In this document: positions 1 to 8,218 of the stretch, one piece after another
How the letters are laid out: every line of letters begins with the position of its first letter
Position numbering within the stretch: position 1 is the stretch's first letter
From: Lutibacter sp.
GTDB taxonomy: Bacteria; Bacteroidota; Bacteroidia; Flavobacteriales; Flavobacteriaceae
Direction of reading: 5' to 3'
Assembly (NCBI RefSeq): GCF_021647475.1
Contig: NZ_JAKIUR010000032.1
Coordinates: 1-37,970 of the forward strand
DNA: 37,970 bases
The notes under the pieces: generated by a model
What the model was told of the DNA's origin: nothing
Database searches by the model: none
Seen by the model: only the letters and a program-made list of their open reading frames with translations
Position numbers and translations under genes: made by a program

Positions 1-78
1 GGTCTTGTTTTCTTGTAATAATGTTTCTATTACAACACGTTCTTTTAACGTTAATCGTACATATTTATTTACTTTCAT
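1..78 (-). CDS. Transposase N-terminus, IS30-like (cut by window edge)
   Basis: Only the first 26 codons are in the window. The start codon is at 78-76 and the peptide begins MKVNKYVRLTLKERVVIE. The 'LTLxERxxIExLL' pattern is the start of the N-terminal helix-turn-helix of IS30-family transposases (family knowledge). The catalytic DDE domain lies outside, so the family call rests on this short motif. A -7 box TAGATTTG sits at 90-83, a few bases upstream of the ATG, which would give a nearly leaderless transcript. The IS end with its terminal repeat is at about 157. Confidence 0.55.
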   Translation of the reverse strand, partial: MKVNKYVRLTLKERVVIETLLQENKT

Positions 79-157
79 ACAACAAATCTAAGATTATGAT
101 TTGTTGCGTTAAGTTCTTGAATTCAGGAAGTTTAAAAAGTCATAATGCACAACGGGT
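79..157 (-). mobile_element. Terminal end of the IS30-like element (inverted repeat and promoter)
   Basis: Read on the minus strand from base 157, the element begins ACCCGTTGTGCATTATGA. Its first 34 bases match the left end of the MITE at 25555 with only three differences, which defines the outer edge independently. The segment holds the terminal repeat (157 to about 124), a spacer, and the -7 box TAGATTTG at 90-83 for the transposase. The other IS end is outside the window. The first base of the element is also the last base of the stop codon of the neighbouring ATPase gene. Confidence 0.6.
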
Positions 158-1341
158 TATAATATAATTTCATTTACATTGTTAAAATGAATTAAATTTA
201 ATTTAATATTCGGATACTTTTTAACAAAATATTGATATTTTTCTTTATTAAATTGCTTTTCAGAAAACTTAACCTCAAATGCTTTTTGCTTTTTTATAAT
301 AAAATCTATTTCATGTTTTTTTTGAGTTAACCAAAACTGAATGTCTAGGTCTTCATATTTATCGCTAAATCTTCTATAAACAAAATTTTCAAATAATTCT
401 CCTTTATCTTTTCTTAAAGCTATAGGTTCAAAATTTTGAGCAAAATAATTCCGAAGTCCTAAATCTGTAAAATATATTTTAGGCATTTTTCTAATTTCTT
501 TATTAAAATTACTGTAAAATGGTGTTATTTTAGAAATTTGAAAAGATTTAAACATTGTATAAGTGTACAACTCAATAGTTTGATTAGATTTTTTAAAGGT
601 TTTACTAATACTATTTGTATTAAATAATGAGGTTGTTTGATTTGATAATAATTGAAGTATTTGATAATAAAGTTCTGGTGATTTTATATTGGAATCTATA
701 ATATCTTTTTTAATATATGAAGTCGCCAATTCTTTTAAAATATCTTTTTTATTTTTAATACTTGTTTCCAAAACAAGTTCGGGGTAAGAGCCATATAATA
801 AATATTCATGCATCAATTTATCCAATTCTGACTTATATATTTTAGGTAAACTTCCTGAGTTTATATACGCAATCATTTCACCCCTATTTCTAAAACTAAC
901 AAATTCTGGAAAACTTAAACTCAATAATTTAAAAACACGTTTTCTTCCTGCCAAAGAATCTTTAAATTTTTTATCAATATAAAAACTTGAAGACCCACTT
1001 ACTACTAATTTAATAGTTGATTGGTATTTATCGAAAATATATTTTAAGAAATTTGAGGGATCTTCTAAATATTGAATTTCATCAATAAAAACAACAGTCC
1101 TTTCATGCTCAGAGTTAGGCGGAATAAAATTAAATAATTGTTCAGGATGTTCATTAAAGGCATTTTTAATGTCTTTATCTTCTAAACTTAAAAAAAATGT
1201 TTTTTTAGATTGTTGTTTTAACCATTTATAGAGTTGCAACATTAAAGTTGTTTTGCCTACTTGTCTTGGTCCAATTATTAAAGCAATATGCTTTTTATTT
1301 AGATTTTCTTTTAGTTCTTTATATAAAAAACGTTGATGCAT
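157..1341 (-). CDS. AAA_14 / DUF4143 family ATPase
   Basis: A 394-residue predicted P-loop ATPase of the AAA_14-DUF4143 type. The Walker A motif GPRQVGKT lies at about residues 24-31, and the Walker B-like segment VVFIDEIQYL at about 83-92 is followed by the sensor segment VVSGSSS. The C-terminal part has the EIDFIIKKQKAFEVKF segment, typical of the nuclease-like fold that ends these proteins. The family is widespread in bacteria, often as orphan genes, and its physiological role is poorly known; I do not assign one. The gene stands alone, with a repeat-containing promoter region upstream (1360-1415). Its stop codon TAA (159-157) spans the junction with the IS30-like element, so the native C-terminus may have been a few residues longer. 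Overall length is normal for the family. Confidence 0.85.
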   Translation of the reverse strand: MHQRFLYKELKENLNKKHIALIIGPRQVGKTTLMLQLYKWLKQQSKKTFFLSLEDKDIKNAFNEHPEQLFNFIPPNSEHERTVVFIDEIQYLEDPSNFLKYIFDKYQSTIKLVVSGSSSFYIDKKFKDSLAGRKRVFKLLSLSFPEFVSFRNRGEMIAYINSGSLPKIYKSELDKLMHEYLLYGSYPELVLETSIKNKKDILKELATSYIKKDIIDSNIKSPELYYQILQLLSNQTTSLFNTNSISKTFKKSNQTIELYTYTMFKSFQISKITPFYSNFNKEIRKMPKIYFTDLGLRNYFAQNFEPIALRKDKGELFENFVYRRFSDKYEDLDIQFWLTQKKHEIDFIIKKQKAFEVKFSEKQFNKEKYQYFVKKYPNIKLNLIHFNNVNEIIL

Positions 1342-1359
1342 TTTGAAATTATTTATACA

Positions 1360-1415
1360 AAAATATTAAAAATATCCTTTTTTAGCACTATAAAATATTA
1401 AAAATATCCTTTTAA
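1360..1415 (-). promoter_or_regulatory. Direct-repeat promoter region of the ATPase gene
   Basis: Two copies of a sequence close to AAATATTAAAAATATCCTTT start at 1361 and 1393, a 32-bp period or about three helical turns. On the minus strand the proximal copy contains TATTTTTG, a perfect match to the Bacteroidetes -7 consensus TAnnTTTG, about 20 bases before the ATPase start codon. The arrangement looks like a promoter with a repeated operator. Binding by a repressor, or by the ATPase itself, is inference only. Confidence 0.45.
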
Positions 1416-1440
1416 AGTATTCCTTAAATAATAATATATC

Positions 1441-1588
1441 CTAAAATCTGACGGGTTACTTCACTTTAGATTGCCCTGAGCGACAGTTGAAAGGCTCTCA
1501 ATGACGAATTTAAATTCTCAATACTATTCAATCTAACTCCCCTCTCAAGAGGGGAATTTAATAACTGATTAATCTTTTTAATGTCAAG
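1441..1588. repeat. Degenerate palindromic-repeat remnants between ATPase and broken sugar transferase
   Basis: This gap holds a rearranged fragment of the palindromic repeat family seen across the locus (TAGATTGCC, then GAGCGACAG, then CTCTCAATGACG at about 1470-1506). A compact hairpin CCCCTCTCAAGAGGGG follows at about 1539-1554 and could act as a weak terminator. No gene is visible. The remnant lies just after the premature end of the sugar transferase gene, which suggests that repeat-associated recombination removed that gene's 3' part. Confidence 0.5.
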
Positions 1589-1819
1589 TCAATCGGGCAA
1601 TAAGTTACCTTTAACATCTTTTGCATCTGTTATTGTTTTAAACTTAATTATTTTAAATAATTTTTCGTTTAAACCCGGGCGTATTTGAAAAAAGAAAGGG
1701 TTGCCTTTATTTACAAAAAACAAGCCTATAGTAACAATAATAAGCAACGGACTTAAAAGTAGCAAGCCTAAGAGTGCTGCTATAAAATCTATGCTTCTTT
1801 TAAAATAGGTTTCGTACAA
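1589..1819 (-). pseudogene. Truncated initiating sugar transferase (bacterial sugar transferase family, WcaJ/RfbP-like)
   Basis: A 76-residue N-terminal fragment of a polyprenyl-phosphate sugar-1-phosphate transferase (PF02397 type). These are membrane enzymes that start repeat-unit synthesis on undecaprenyl phosphate. Visible parts are KRSIDFIAALLGLLLLSPL with its membrane segment, then the family motifs QIRPGLN and KIIKFKT. Intact relatives run to about 200 residues and continue with conserved segments ending in a GPRPLL-like motif. Here the frame ends after NLLPD with TGA at 1591-1589, and nothing downstream resembles the missing part. It is the most promoter-distal gene of the locus. No other initiating transferase is in the window, so that step must be encoded elsewhere if the locus works. 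Confidence 0.85.
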
Positions 1820-1889
1820 TTTTTATAAAAATTTTATTTTTAACAAATATATTACAAATATCAATACTTTGAGTATTTCTAATAGAAGT

Positions 1890-2077
1890 AACCTAGTTTT
1901 CGTTATTGCGAATGCAACGCAGTGGAATGAAGCAATCTCATGATTGGAACTGCCAAAGTAACAGATTACCGCGTCGATTTTCCCACACGCCAGCTGACCT
2001 GTTCGCTAAAAATGTTCACTGAACATTTTATAAACGCTCCATCCCGTAATGACGTTATTATGAAACTTCCAAACTCC
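1890..2077. repeat. Diverged long copy of the palindromic repeat
   Basis: The 381-base gap between the broken sugar transferase and the next GT contains an expanded repeat unit. It has an outer arm CGTTATTGCGA at about 1899, an inner arm GCAATCTCATGAT at about 1931, an inner partner AACAGATTACC at about 1960, and an outer partner CGTAATGACG at about 2045. The middle is longer and more diverged than in the arrays near 17.5 and 21.4 kb. A plus-strand open frame across it (1940-2137) is an artefact of the repeat. Confidence 0.6.
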
Positions 2078-2200
2078 TATACTCCTCCTAAACCAATTGC
2101 TGTTTGTAGCGTGAAAAAAGCAGCGACGTTCAAATAGTTTAACTTTTTCTATTTTGTAGTATTGGTTTTATCTAAATACTTAAAAAAAATTAAAATATTA

Positions 2201-3334
2201 TTAAGATATTGAACTATAAGACTCTAATGTTTTCTCCCAAAGTTTTTTTTGCTCATATTTATTTTCTACATATTTTCTAGAAACTTCAGCCATATTATTT
2301 ATAATAGCCTTATCTGAAATTAACATTTTCATTGCTTCAAATAATTTTTCAACAGATTTTGGTTTAATTAAAATACCGTTATATCCGTCTGAAATTATTT
2401 CATTACAGCCTATAATATCTGTAGAAATAGAAGGAATGCCCATCGCTGCAGCTTCCATTAGTGAAATTCCAAAACCTTCCCTATAACTTGGAAAAACAAA
2501 TACATCCATTGCTTTATAATAAGAACGTACATCTTTTTGGAAACCAACTGCAATAATTGACTTATTATTACTGATTATGTTTTTGATATCAATATCTATA
2601 GGGTCACCATTCTCAAAATTTCCAACTAATAGTAATCTACTTTCAGGTTTTAGCCTATTAATTTGTGAAAATGCCTCAACTAATTCGTTTATTCCTTTAT
2701 CTTTTACCAATCTACCTACAAAACCGAAAACAAAATTTTTAGTTGTTAGCCCTAGGGAATTTCTTATATCAAAAACGTTATTATTTTCTATTGAAAAGAA
2801 AGAAGTATCAATCCCATTTACACTACCATTCCCAATTATACAAACTTTCTTTTTTGTTATTTTATCTTCTTTTAACATTTTTTTTACACCAAAACTAACA
2901 GCATAAACATGTGTTGAAAAAAAACAAGATAATCTTTCCATATTTACCAGTAACTTTCTCTTTACCCCGTTTGTTTCTTGATAACGAAGACCATGAATAT
3001 AATATATTCTTGTTGGGACTCTATTAAACCAAGCAGCAAACATACTTATTAAACCTCCCTTAGGGGTATTACCATGTACTACATCAGGTTTAATTTTTCT
3101 AAAAAGTTTTATCATTGAAAACAAACTTATAATATCACTATATAACGATATTTCTCTTTTCATTGATACAGGAAAACCATCTACCTTTTCTGCTTTACAG
3201 ATATCTTTAAGTAAAACTCCAGGACTTGACACCAATATTACTTCAAATTTTTTCTTTAATTCTTGTATTTGACCTTTAAAAAAATAAAGTGATATTGGGA
3301 CAGTTGTAGCAATAATAAATTTCTTCTTCTTCAC
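2201..3334 (-). CDS. Glycosyltransferase family 4
   Basis: A 377-residue GT-B glycosyltransferase that probably adds a sugar from a nucleotide donor to the lipid-linked repeat unit at the inner membrane. The N-terminal acceptor domain begins KKKFIIATTVPISLYF and carries the DVVHGNTPKGG segment at about residues 85-95. The C-terminal donor domain has the GFVGRLVKDKGI start at about 205 and the family signature PSYREGFGISLMEA near 285, with the E-x7-E pair. Length is normal. It follows the HPr-kinase-like gene by 40 bases on the same strand and is likely cotranscribed with it. Donor and acceptor cannot be read from the sequence; rhamnose or FucNAc are possible because the locus makes both. Confidence 0.88.
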   Translation of the reverse strand: MKKKKFIIATTVPISLYFFKGQIQELKKKFEVILVSSPGVLLKDICKAEKVDGFPVSMKREISLYSDIISLFSMIKLFRKIKPDVVHGNTPKGGLISMFAAWFNRVPTRIYYIHGLRYQETNGVKRKLLVNMERLSCFFSTHVYAVSFGVKKMLKEDKITKKKVCIIGNGSVNGIDTSFFSIENNNVFDIRNSLGLTTKNFVFGFVGRLVKDKGINELVEAFSQINRLKPESRLLLVGNFENGDPIDIDIKNIISNNKSIIAVGFQKDVRSYYKAMDVFVFPSYREGFGISLMEAAAMGIPSISTDIIGCNEIISDGYNGILIKPKSVEKLFEAMKMLISDKAIINNMAEVSRKYVENKYEQKKLWEKTLESYSSIS

Positions 3335-3374
3335 TTATTTTTTTTAAAAATTATTATACTCATAAAAAAACATG

Positions 3375-4430
3375 CTATTTTTCTATATATTCCTTTATTA
3401 TTTTAGAATAATTTAAAGCATTTCTTGTGGAAATCACTTTTATAGTCTCTGCATTTTTTATCATCTTTTTTAATATTTCTCTTTCTCCTGAATATGCTCC
3501 CTCAATATCTGTATCTGGATTAAAATATTCATAAGCAATTATTGCAGGTGCACGCATATAATTAAACTCATACCTATCCAACGTATTAATCCGTTGAAAA
3601 GCTTCTTCTTTAGAGATATCCTTAAATTCTTCTTTTCCTCTATCTAATATAAAAATATCTTTTTGTGATGATTTATTTATAATTTCTGAGACATACTTTG
3701 TGATTGGTTCTGTTTTTCCAAAGCCAAACAATTCTAATATTGATATTTTTTCAGTCAATTTGTTTAACCATTTACTAAAAAAACTAGAATCTACCGAATC
3801 ATAATATCTAAAAGTACTTGTCCATGGTACGGCATATAAATTTTCACCATCTGTCAAGGCTAAATCTTCTGCAACAAATTTATAGCTAGAATCATTCATG
3901 CACAAAGTCATTGCTGTTAAGGTTTTACCTGTATTAGGTGGTGCAAAAATTCCATAAGAATTTTCTCCTTTTAAAAATCCTGAACAATGTAATGGAGCAA
4001 AATTATTATGTATCAATCTTAAATTAATAATATCTGTTAAGATATAGCCCATAGAATGAACATTCATAAAACGATGTTTTACAAATCTCATATAATTTTT
4101 ATTAACTGTTACTTTAATATGATTACTGTTAATTCCTGAAATTTTATATTGTAATTTTTGACTAAAGAAGAAACTTCTTTCATAATACATTTCATTTGCG
4201 TTTTGATAACCAGAAAAGTAATGGAACTTACCCATTTCCGATTTCTCTCCTTCCTTTGGCTCAACTCTACCTGAAACTACATTTAATTCAATTTTTATTA
4301 ATGAATTATTGTATTCTTTTTCATCAACATATGGCATTGCCATACCATAGGAAAAAGAAAAATCTTTTATGTTTGTTTTTATAGAAATAATATTTTTTAC
4401 TGAGTTATAATAGTATAATTTACTTGACAT
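3375..4430 (-). CDS. HPr-kinase-like P-loop protein in the polysaccharide locus
   Basis: A 351-residue protein whose second half resembles the HPr kinase/phosphorylase (PEP carboxykinase-like) fold. It has a P-loop GIFAPPNTGKT at about residues 159-169, followed by FVAEDLAL, which matches the position of the acidic metal-binding motif after the P-loop in that fold. The first half is unassigned. Proteins of this class occur in capsule and peptide-modification clusters, and a small-molecule or sugar kinase role is possible but inferred. The start codon (4430-4428) is directly preceded by nine ATA triplets, so the spacing of any ribosome binding or upstream element would change with tract length. 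It overlaps the frameshifted tail of the pyruvyl transferase remnant. Confidence 0.7.
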   Translation of the reverse strand: MSSKLYYYNSVKNIISIKTNIKDFSFSYGMAMPYVDEKEYNNSLIKIELNVVSGRVEPKEGEKSEMGKFHYFSGYQNANEMYYERSFFFSQKLQYKISGINSNHIKVTVNKNYMRFVKHRFMNVHSMGYILTDIINLRLIHNNFAPLHCSGFLKGENSYGIFAPPNTGKTLTAMTLCMNDSSYKFVAEDLALTDGENLYAVPWTSTFRYYDSVDSSFFSKWLNKLTEKISILELFGFGKTEPITKYVSEIINKSSQKDIFILDRGKEEFKDISKEEAFQRINTLDRYEFNYMRAPAIIAYEYFNPDTDIEGAYSGEREILKKMIKNAETIKVISTRNALNYSKIIKEYIEK

Positions 4431-4747
4431 TATTATTATTATTATTATTATTATTATGCTTTTTTATATCATTAAAGAATTTTGACCAGAATTTATTTCT
4501 TCTTTCTGAAATTATTCTCCTTTCATATTCTTTTGATTTATTAAAATTAGTTTTCGATAAAATCATAGCCTCGTGCCTCAGATTGTCCACACAATTTTTG
4601 TCTCTCCTCTAGTGTATCACCCGTATTCATAAGATATACCTTGCTAAACTCACCTGTATCCATAGCCAATCTATGACTTTCCCATACCAAGGCTTGATCA
4701 CCTTTATTCATATCTGTTACACCAGGCACTATTACTGCTGTTTTCAT
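4420..4747 (-). pseudogene. Polysaccharide pyruvyl transferase remnant
   Basis: The first 66 residues (4747-4547) begin MKTAVIVPGVTDMNKGDQAL, the characteristic N-terminus of the polysaccharide pyruvyl transferase family (PF04230), which adds ketal pyruvate to glycans. The frame then stops at 4549-4547. One frame over, an open stretch (ATG at about 4566, stop 4422-4420) encodes a basic, aromatic tail (KEYERRIISERRNKFWSKFF) ending in Asn repeats, plausibly the original C-terminus. Intact family members exceed 300 residues, so this looks like a large internal deletion joined with a frameshift. That the tail belongs to this gene is inference. Confidence 0.75.
4431..4457 (-). repeat. (ATA)9 trinucleotide tract abutting a start codon
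   Basis: On the minus strand nine perfect ATA triplets run straight into the ATG of the HPr-kinase-like gene. Read one frame over, the same DNA encodes nine Asn codons at the C-terminus of the pyruvyl transferase remnant. Trinucleotide tracts can change length by replication slippage. Here that would move upstream signals relative to the start without shifting the kinase frame. Confidence 0.8.
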
Positions 4748-4770
4748 AAAATGTATTCAAATTAAATAAT

Positions 4771-6087
4771 TTACTTTAGTCTCGTTTTAATTACTAACAT
4801 TTTGACAATATCATTAAAAATATTTGTTCTAACACTATCCAATTCAAAATTATTTTTGGTGTAATTTTGCATTCGTGAAGCACAATCATCTAGTATTTCA
4901 ATATCAGTGACAATCGAGTTCAATTTTATACAAATTTCATTATAAGTATGAAGGGTGAGTGCTGCACCGCTTTTTTTAAGAAAATCAATTGAAGCAAGTT
5001 CAGGTGGCCCAATAGCAATAATACAACTCCCACTTTGAATACAATCGATTATTTTTGTAGAAAACGAATATTTAGTTAAACTAATATCCTTTTTTCTAAA
5101 TGATTCGACATGAAGAACTATATCTGCATCATTAAGATGTTTAACTATATCGCTATAAGAAGCTGGTCCCATATAACTTGAATAATTTGTATTTAAACCA
5201 AGCTCCATTTTCTTAGAAAGTGGAGTATTAGAATAAATTTCCAAGCTATATAAATTTTTGTTAATTGACACCTCTTCTATTGCTTTTGCTAAAAGAGAAA
5301 GAGTTAACCATCTGCCATAAAGCAAATTACCTGCATATACAATCCTCAAAGGCAAATTGTGAGGCTTAGGCTTAATTTTTATAGGTTGAGTACCCTTAAT
5401 TAAGAGTTTAAACTCTTTTCCGAATAAATTGGAATAATAATCACATAGCTTTGCTGACCCTCCATATTGAATTTCTGATATAGTTAAGGTTTTTCTAATC
5501 AAATGTCGCAATATAAAATGATAAATTCTATTGATAGGTAATACTGACTTATAGCTATAGACCTCATCACCAAAAAAAACAACTACCTTGGCCTTTGTGT
5601 AATTATGGCAATAATTTAAAATTTTATGGGCATAGAAAAGACTATGACAATGCATATAAATAATTTCAGGATCAAATTCCTTTAGAAAGCTATTTAGCTT
5701 ATTCTTTTTCTGAAATCCAATCGACCAAAACAGTTCCCTCAAAAGTAAAATAATATGAGGACGCATTCTTTTAACATATTCGACAAATTTGCTGTTTTTT
5801 TTTATATTATTACATTTAGAATTTGTATGTTTAGAATTTGTCTCGTAAGTCACTTCACTACCTAACTCTATTCCATAAATTAGTGATTTAAAAATATCCT
5901 TTTCAGTAATTCTAAAATACTTAGAACAACATTTGTTATCAATCTCCTCATCTCTTAAATACAGATTTGCCAGTTTATTTTTATCCCAATTACCAAAGAA
6001 GTTAGAAAAAGTATTACCTGTTGAATTTTTATCAGACCATGCATTTACACTAATTGTAAGCAAGCGGGGGTATATTTTATTCTCCAT
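4771..6087 (-). CDS. Glycosyltransferase, GT4-like
   Basis: A 438-residue protein with the general layout of a GT-B glycosyltransferase. The N-terminal half contains FDPEIIYMHCHSLFYAHKI at about residues 138-156, the place where GT4 enzymes have their 'D-hxHxH' acceptor-domain segment. The C-terminal half begins LRIVYAGNLLYGRWL at about 245 and continues with SYSDIVKHLNDADIVLHVES, a donor-domain pattern. The usual E-x7-E signature is not obvious; KIIDCIQSGSCIIAIGP stands in its place, so this is a divergent member. It lies 67 bases from the next upstream GT on the same strand. Specificity is unknown. Confidence 0.7.
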   Translation of the reverse strand: MENKIYPRLLTISVNAWSDKNSTGNTFSNFFGNWDKNKLANLYLRDEEIDNKCCSKYFRITEKDIFKSLIYGIELGSEVTYETNSKHTNSKCNNIKKNSKFVEYVKRMRPHIILLLRELFWSIGFQKKNKLNSFLKEFDPEIIYMHCHSLFYAHKILNYCHNYTKAKVVVFFGDEVYSYKSVLPINRIYHFILRHLIRKTLTISEIQYGGSAKLCDYYSNLFGKEFKLLIKGTQPIKIKPKPHNLPLRIVYAGNLLYGRWLTLSLLAKAIEEVSINKNLYSLEIYSNTPLSKKMELGLNTNYSSYMGPASYSDIVKHLNDADIVLHVESFRKKDISLTKYSFSTKIIDCIQSGSCIIAIGPPELASIDFLKKSGAALTLHTYNEICIKLNSIVTDIEILDDCASRMQNYTKNNFELDSVRTNIFNDIVKMLVIKTRLK

Positions 6088-6154
6088 TGAATTATATTAT
6101 TTATCGTAGATATAGTATCATCTTTCTTTTAAGCTCAAATACTCAATTCATTAT

Positions 6155-7357
6155 TTAACGATATAATTGATTATAAAGATTAATATAACCTTCTACCATA
6201 CGATGCTTTGAATAACGTATACTTGCTTCACGCTGAATTAAATATGTGTCTACAGGGTTGTTGATCCAATATTTCGCGACATTTGTCAATGATTTAATAT
6301 CGCCTTGATTCACAAAATCACTATATTTATCTAATGAAATTTGCTCTGGAGCACCCGCTTTGTAACCAATCACTGGTGTACCACATGATAATGACTCAGC
6401 ACAAACCATTGAAAAAGTCTCTCTTATGCTAGTTATCATTGTTACATCTGCCATTGAGTAATACTGTGCCATTTCATTTTGGGATTTAGTGTGATTAATA
6501 GTAATAACATTTGATGGTAATTTTCCTGCAAAGCCATCAAAACCTACTATTACAACTTTAACATTATCTAAAACTAATTTTTGAGCTACTTCAATTACAT
6601 ATTTACCACCTTTGGTAATCTCTTTAAATGATGGCGTCACATGTAATATTATTTTTTCATTAACTATACCTAGCTTTTTTTTAAGACTATCTGATTCAAC
6701 ATAATGGAATATACTAGTATCCAATCCATTACCAACAACATAAAATAATCTATCCTTAAACATAGGCGATTTTTTTGCTCTTTCTTCAAGCCATGAAGAA
6801 ACACTTGCTATAATTAAATTATCAAATTTAGAATATGCTTCAGCCTTTTTTCTCCATTCTCTTGATGTCCTGTCTAAAAACCATGAATTATACTTATTAA
6901 ATACTTGAGGACATTTACCACAGCCTGTTAACCATTTGTTGCAATCAAAAGAATGGCCACAGAGTCCGGTATAATTTGTTTCTGCATGGAGTGTTATTAT
7001 TGTTTTGTAATTATTCTCAGCAAGAAAGGTCAAAATGCAATAGTTGTTAATATAATTACCATTCAGCAAATGAATATGAACCACATCTGGTGAAATATCT
7101 CTAACTTTATTTATTAACCGAGAGGTTGAATAAAATGAGCCACCATAAAAATCGCCAGTTATTCTTCCATATAATGCTTGAAGTTTCCCTTCCCATTCTG
7201 GGGAAATTTTAAAGACATTCTCTTCAGGTTGAGTTTTACCTCTTCCATAGATTACAAATGATTCATATCCCGTATTTTGTAATTGATTATGAATTTCATA
7301 AACTATTTTACCAGTGCTACCTACTTTATAAACAGTATTTATTTGAAGTATTCTCAT
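6155..7357 (-). CDS. Glycosyltransferase family 4, WbuB/WcaC-like, next to fnlB
   Basis: A 400-residue GT4 enzyme. The start MRILQINTVYKVGSTGKIVY has the glycine-rich acceptor-domain loop. DVVHIHLLNGNYIN at about residues 90-103 and a Cys-rich stretch (GLCGHSFDCNKW...GCGKCP) at about 132-152 recur in WcaC-like colanic acid transferases. The donor domain has SIRETFSMVCAESLSCGTPV near 315, with the E-x7-E pair. Its ATG overlaps the stop of fnlB by one base (TAATG), implying translational coupling. In other FucNAc clusters a GT directly after fnlABC uses UDP-L-FucNAc; that assignment here is inference from position. Confidence 0.85.
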   Translation of the reverse strand: MRILQINTVYKVGSTGKIVYEIHNQLQNTGYESFVIYGRGKTQPEENVFKISPEWEGKLQALYGRITGDFYGGSFYSTSRLINKVRDISPDVVHIHLLNGNYINNYCILTFLAENNYKTIITLHAETNYTGLCGHSFDCNKWLTGCGKCPQVFNKYNSWFLDRTSREWRKKAEAYSKFDNLIIASVSSWLEERAKKSPMFKDRLFYVVGNGLDTSIFHYVESDSLKKKLGIVNEKIILHVTPSFKEITKGGKYVIEVAQKLVLDNVKVVIVGFDGFAGKLPSNVITINHTKSQNEMAQYYSMADVTMITSIRETFSMVCAESLSCGTPVIGYKAGAPEQISLDKYSDFVNQGDIKSLTNVAKYWINNPVDTYLIQREASIRYSKHRMVEGYINLYNQLYR

Positions 7358-8214
7358 TAAAGATATTTTTCTCTATAAATTGTTGGGTGAGAATTCATCC
7401 AATCAAACATTTCAATCAACATAATTTCGTATGATGGAACTTCATATAAAAATAAATTCGATTTTGCAATTGATTTATTACAAGATACGCCCTTAAAAGG
7501 AATAACGATTATAGAATCCTTACGGAATATTTTCTTAAACAAGAGTAATATCTCATATTTATTAATTGGAATACCATTACTAAGATGAACCAACCCTGTA
7601 ATATCTTGTTTTATAGCAACGTTTATAGCTTTCGCTAATTCAATAGTAGTAACTCCACCCCAAATAGCATTAGTAAATCCATTTACATTTCCATTTTGAT
7701 TCATAAACCAATGGAATAAACCTTCCCCATCAGTCTTTAATTCAGGTCCGATAATTGAAGTTCTAATAGTTAAATCTTTATTGTTATCTATTTCTCCTAA
7801 GGCTTTACTTCTTCCATAAATGTCATCCGCATCTTTAAAATCACTTTCAGTATAAGCTCCTTTATTTCCTGTAAAGACACAATCTGTACTAATATGAACT
7901 AACTTTGCATCAATTTCATCAGCTAATCTTTTAAGCAAATGTGGAAAATAAGCATTAACATAAATTGCATTATCTGGATGGGATTTAGATCCTTTAATTA
8001 AGACTCCAATACAATTTATAATTACATCTGGTTTTTGTTCAAAAATGAGAGCGGATACTGCCTCTTTATTAGTAACATCCACCACAATACTTTCTTCATT
8101 TAATTTGTGACGAAAAACTACATTTACAATATCATACTGACCTTTTTCTTTGAAATAATAATAGACTATGTGTCCAGCCATTCCTGTAGCTCCAAAAAGC
8201 AATATTTTTTTCAT
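7357..8214 (-). CDS. fnlB: RmlD-like SDR, CapF/FnlB-type reductase for UDP-L-FucNAc
   Basis: A 285-residue NAD(P)-binding SDR. The Rossmann motif GATGMAG is at residues 8-14, STDCVF at about 109-114, and the catalytic YGRSK (Y-x3-K) at about 133-137. In the FnlA-FnlB-FnlC (CapE-CapF-CapG) pathway this enzyme reduces the 4-keto intermediate made by FnlA. Classical CapF/WbjC is about 370 residues because it carries a C-terminal cupin. Here only the SDR part is present, and a separate cupin protein lies beside fnlA. Four bases separate it from fnlC and it overlaps the next GT by one base. The FnlB name follows from context as well as fold. Confidence 0.78.
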   Translation of the reverse strand: MKKILLFGATGMAGHIVYYYFKEKGQYDIVNVVFRHKLNEESIVVDVTNKEAVSALIFEQKPDVIINCIGVLIKGSKSHPDNAIYVNAYFPHLLKRLADEIDAKLVHISTDCVFTGNKGAYTESDFKDADDIYGRSKALGEIDNNKDLTIRTSIIGPELKTDGEGLFHWFMNQNGNVNGFTNAIWGGVTTIELAKAINVAIKQDITGLVHLSNGIPINKYEILLLFKKIFRKDSIIVIPFKGVSCNKSIAKSNLFLYEVPSYEIMLIEMFDWMNSHPTIYREKYL

Positions 8215-8218
8215 ATCA

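Noticed and set aside
1589..1819. A genuine small membrane protein
   Set aside because: The sequence is unmistakably the start of a much longer sugar transferase and stops in the middle of its conserved region.
1940..2137. 65-codon plus-strand open frame
   Set aside because: It lies across a diverged palindromic repeat unit and translates repeat arms; no ribosome-binding context or family pattern.
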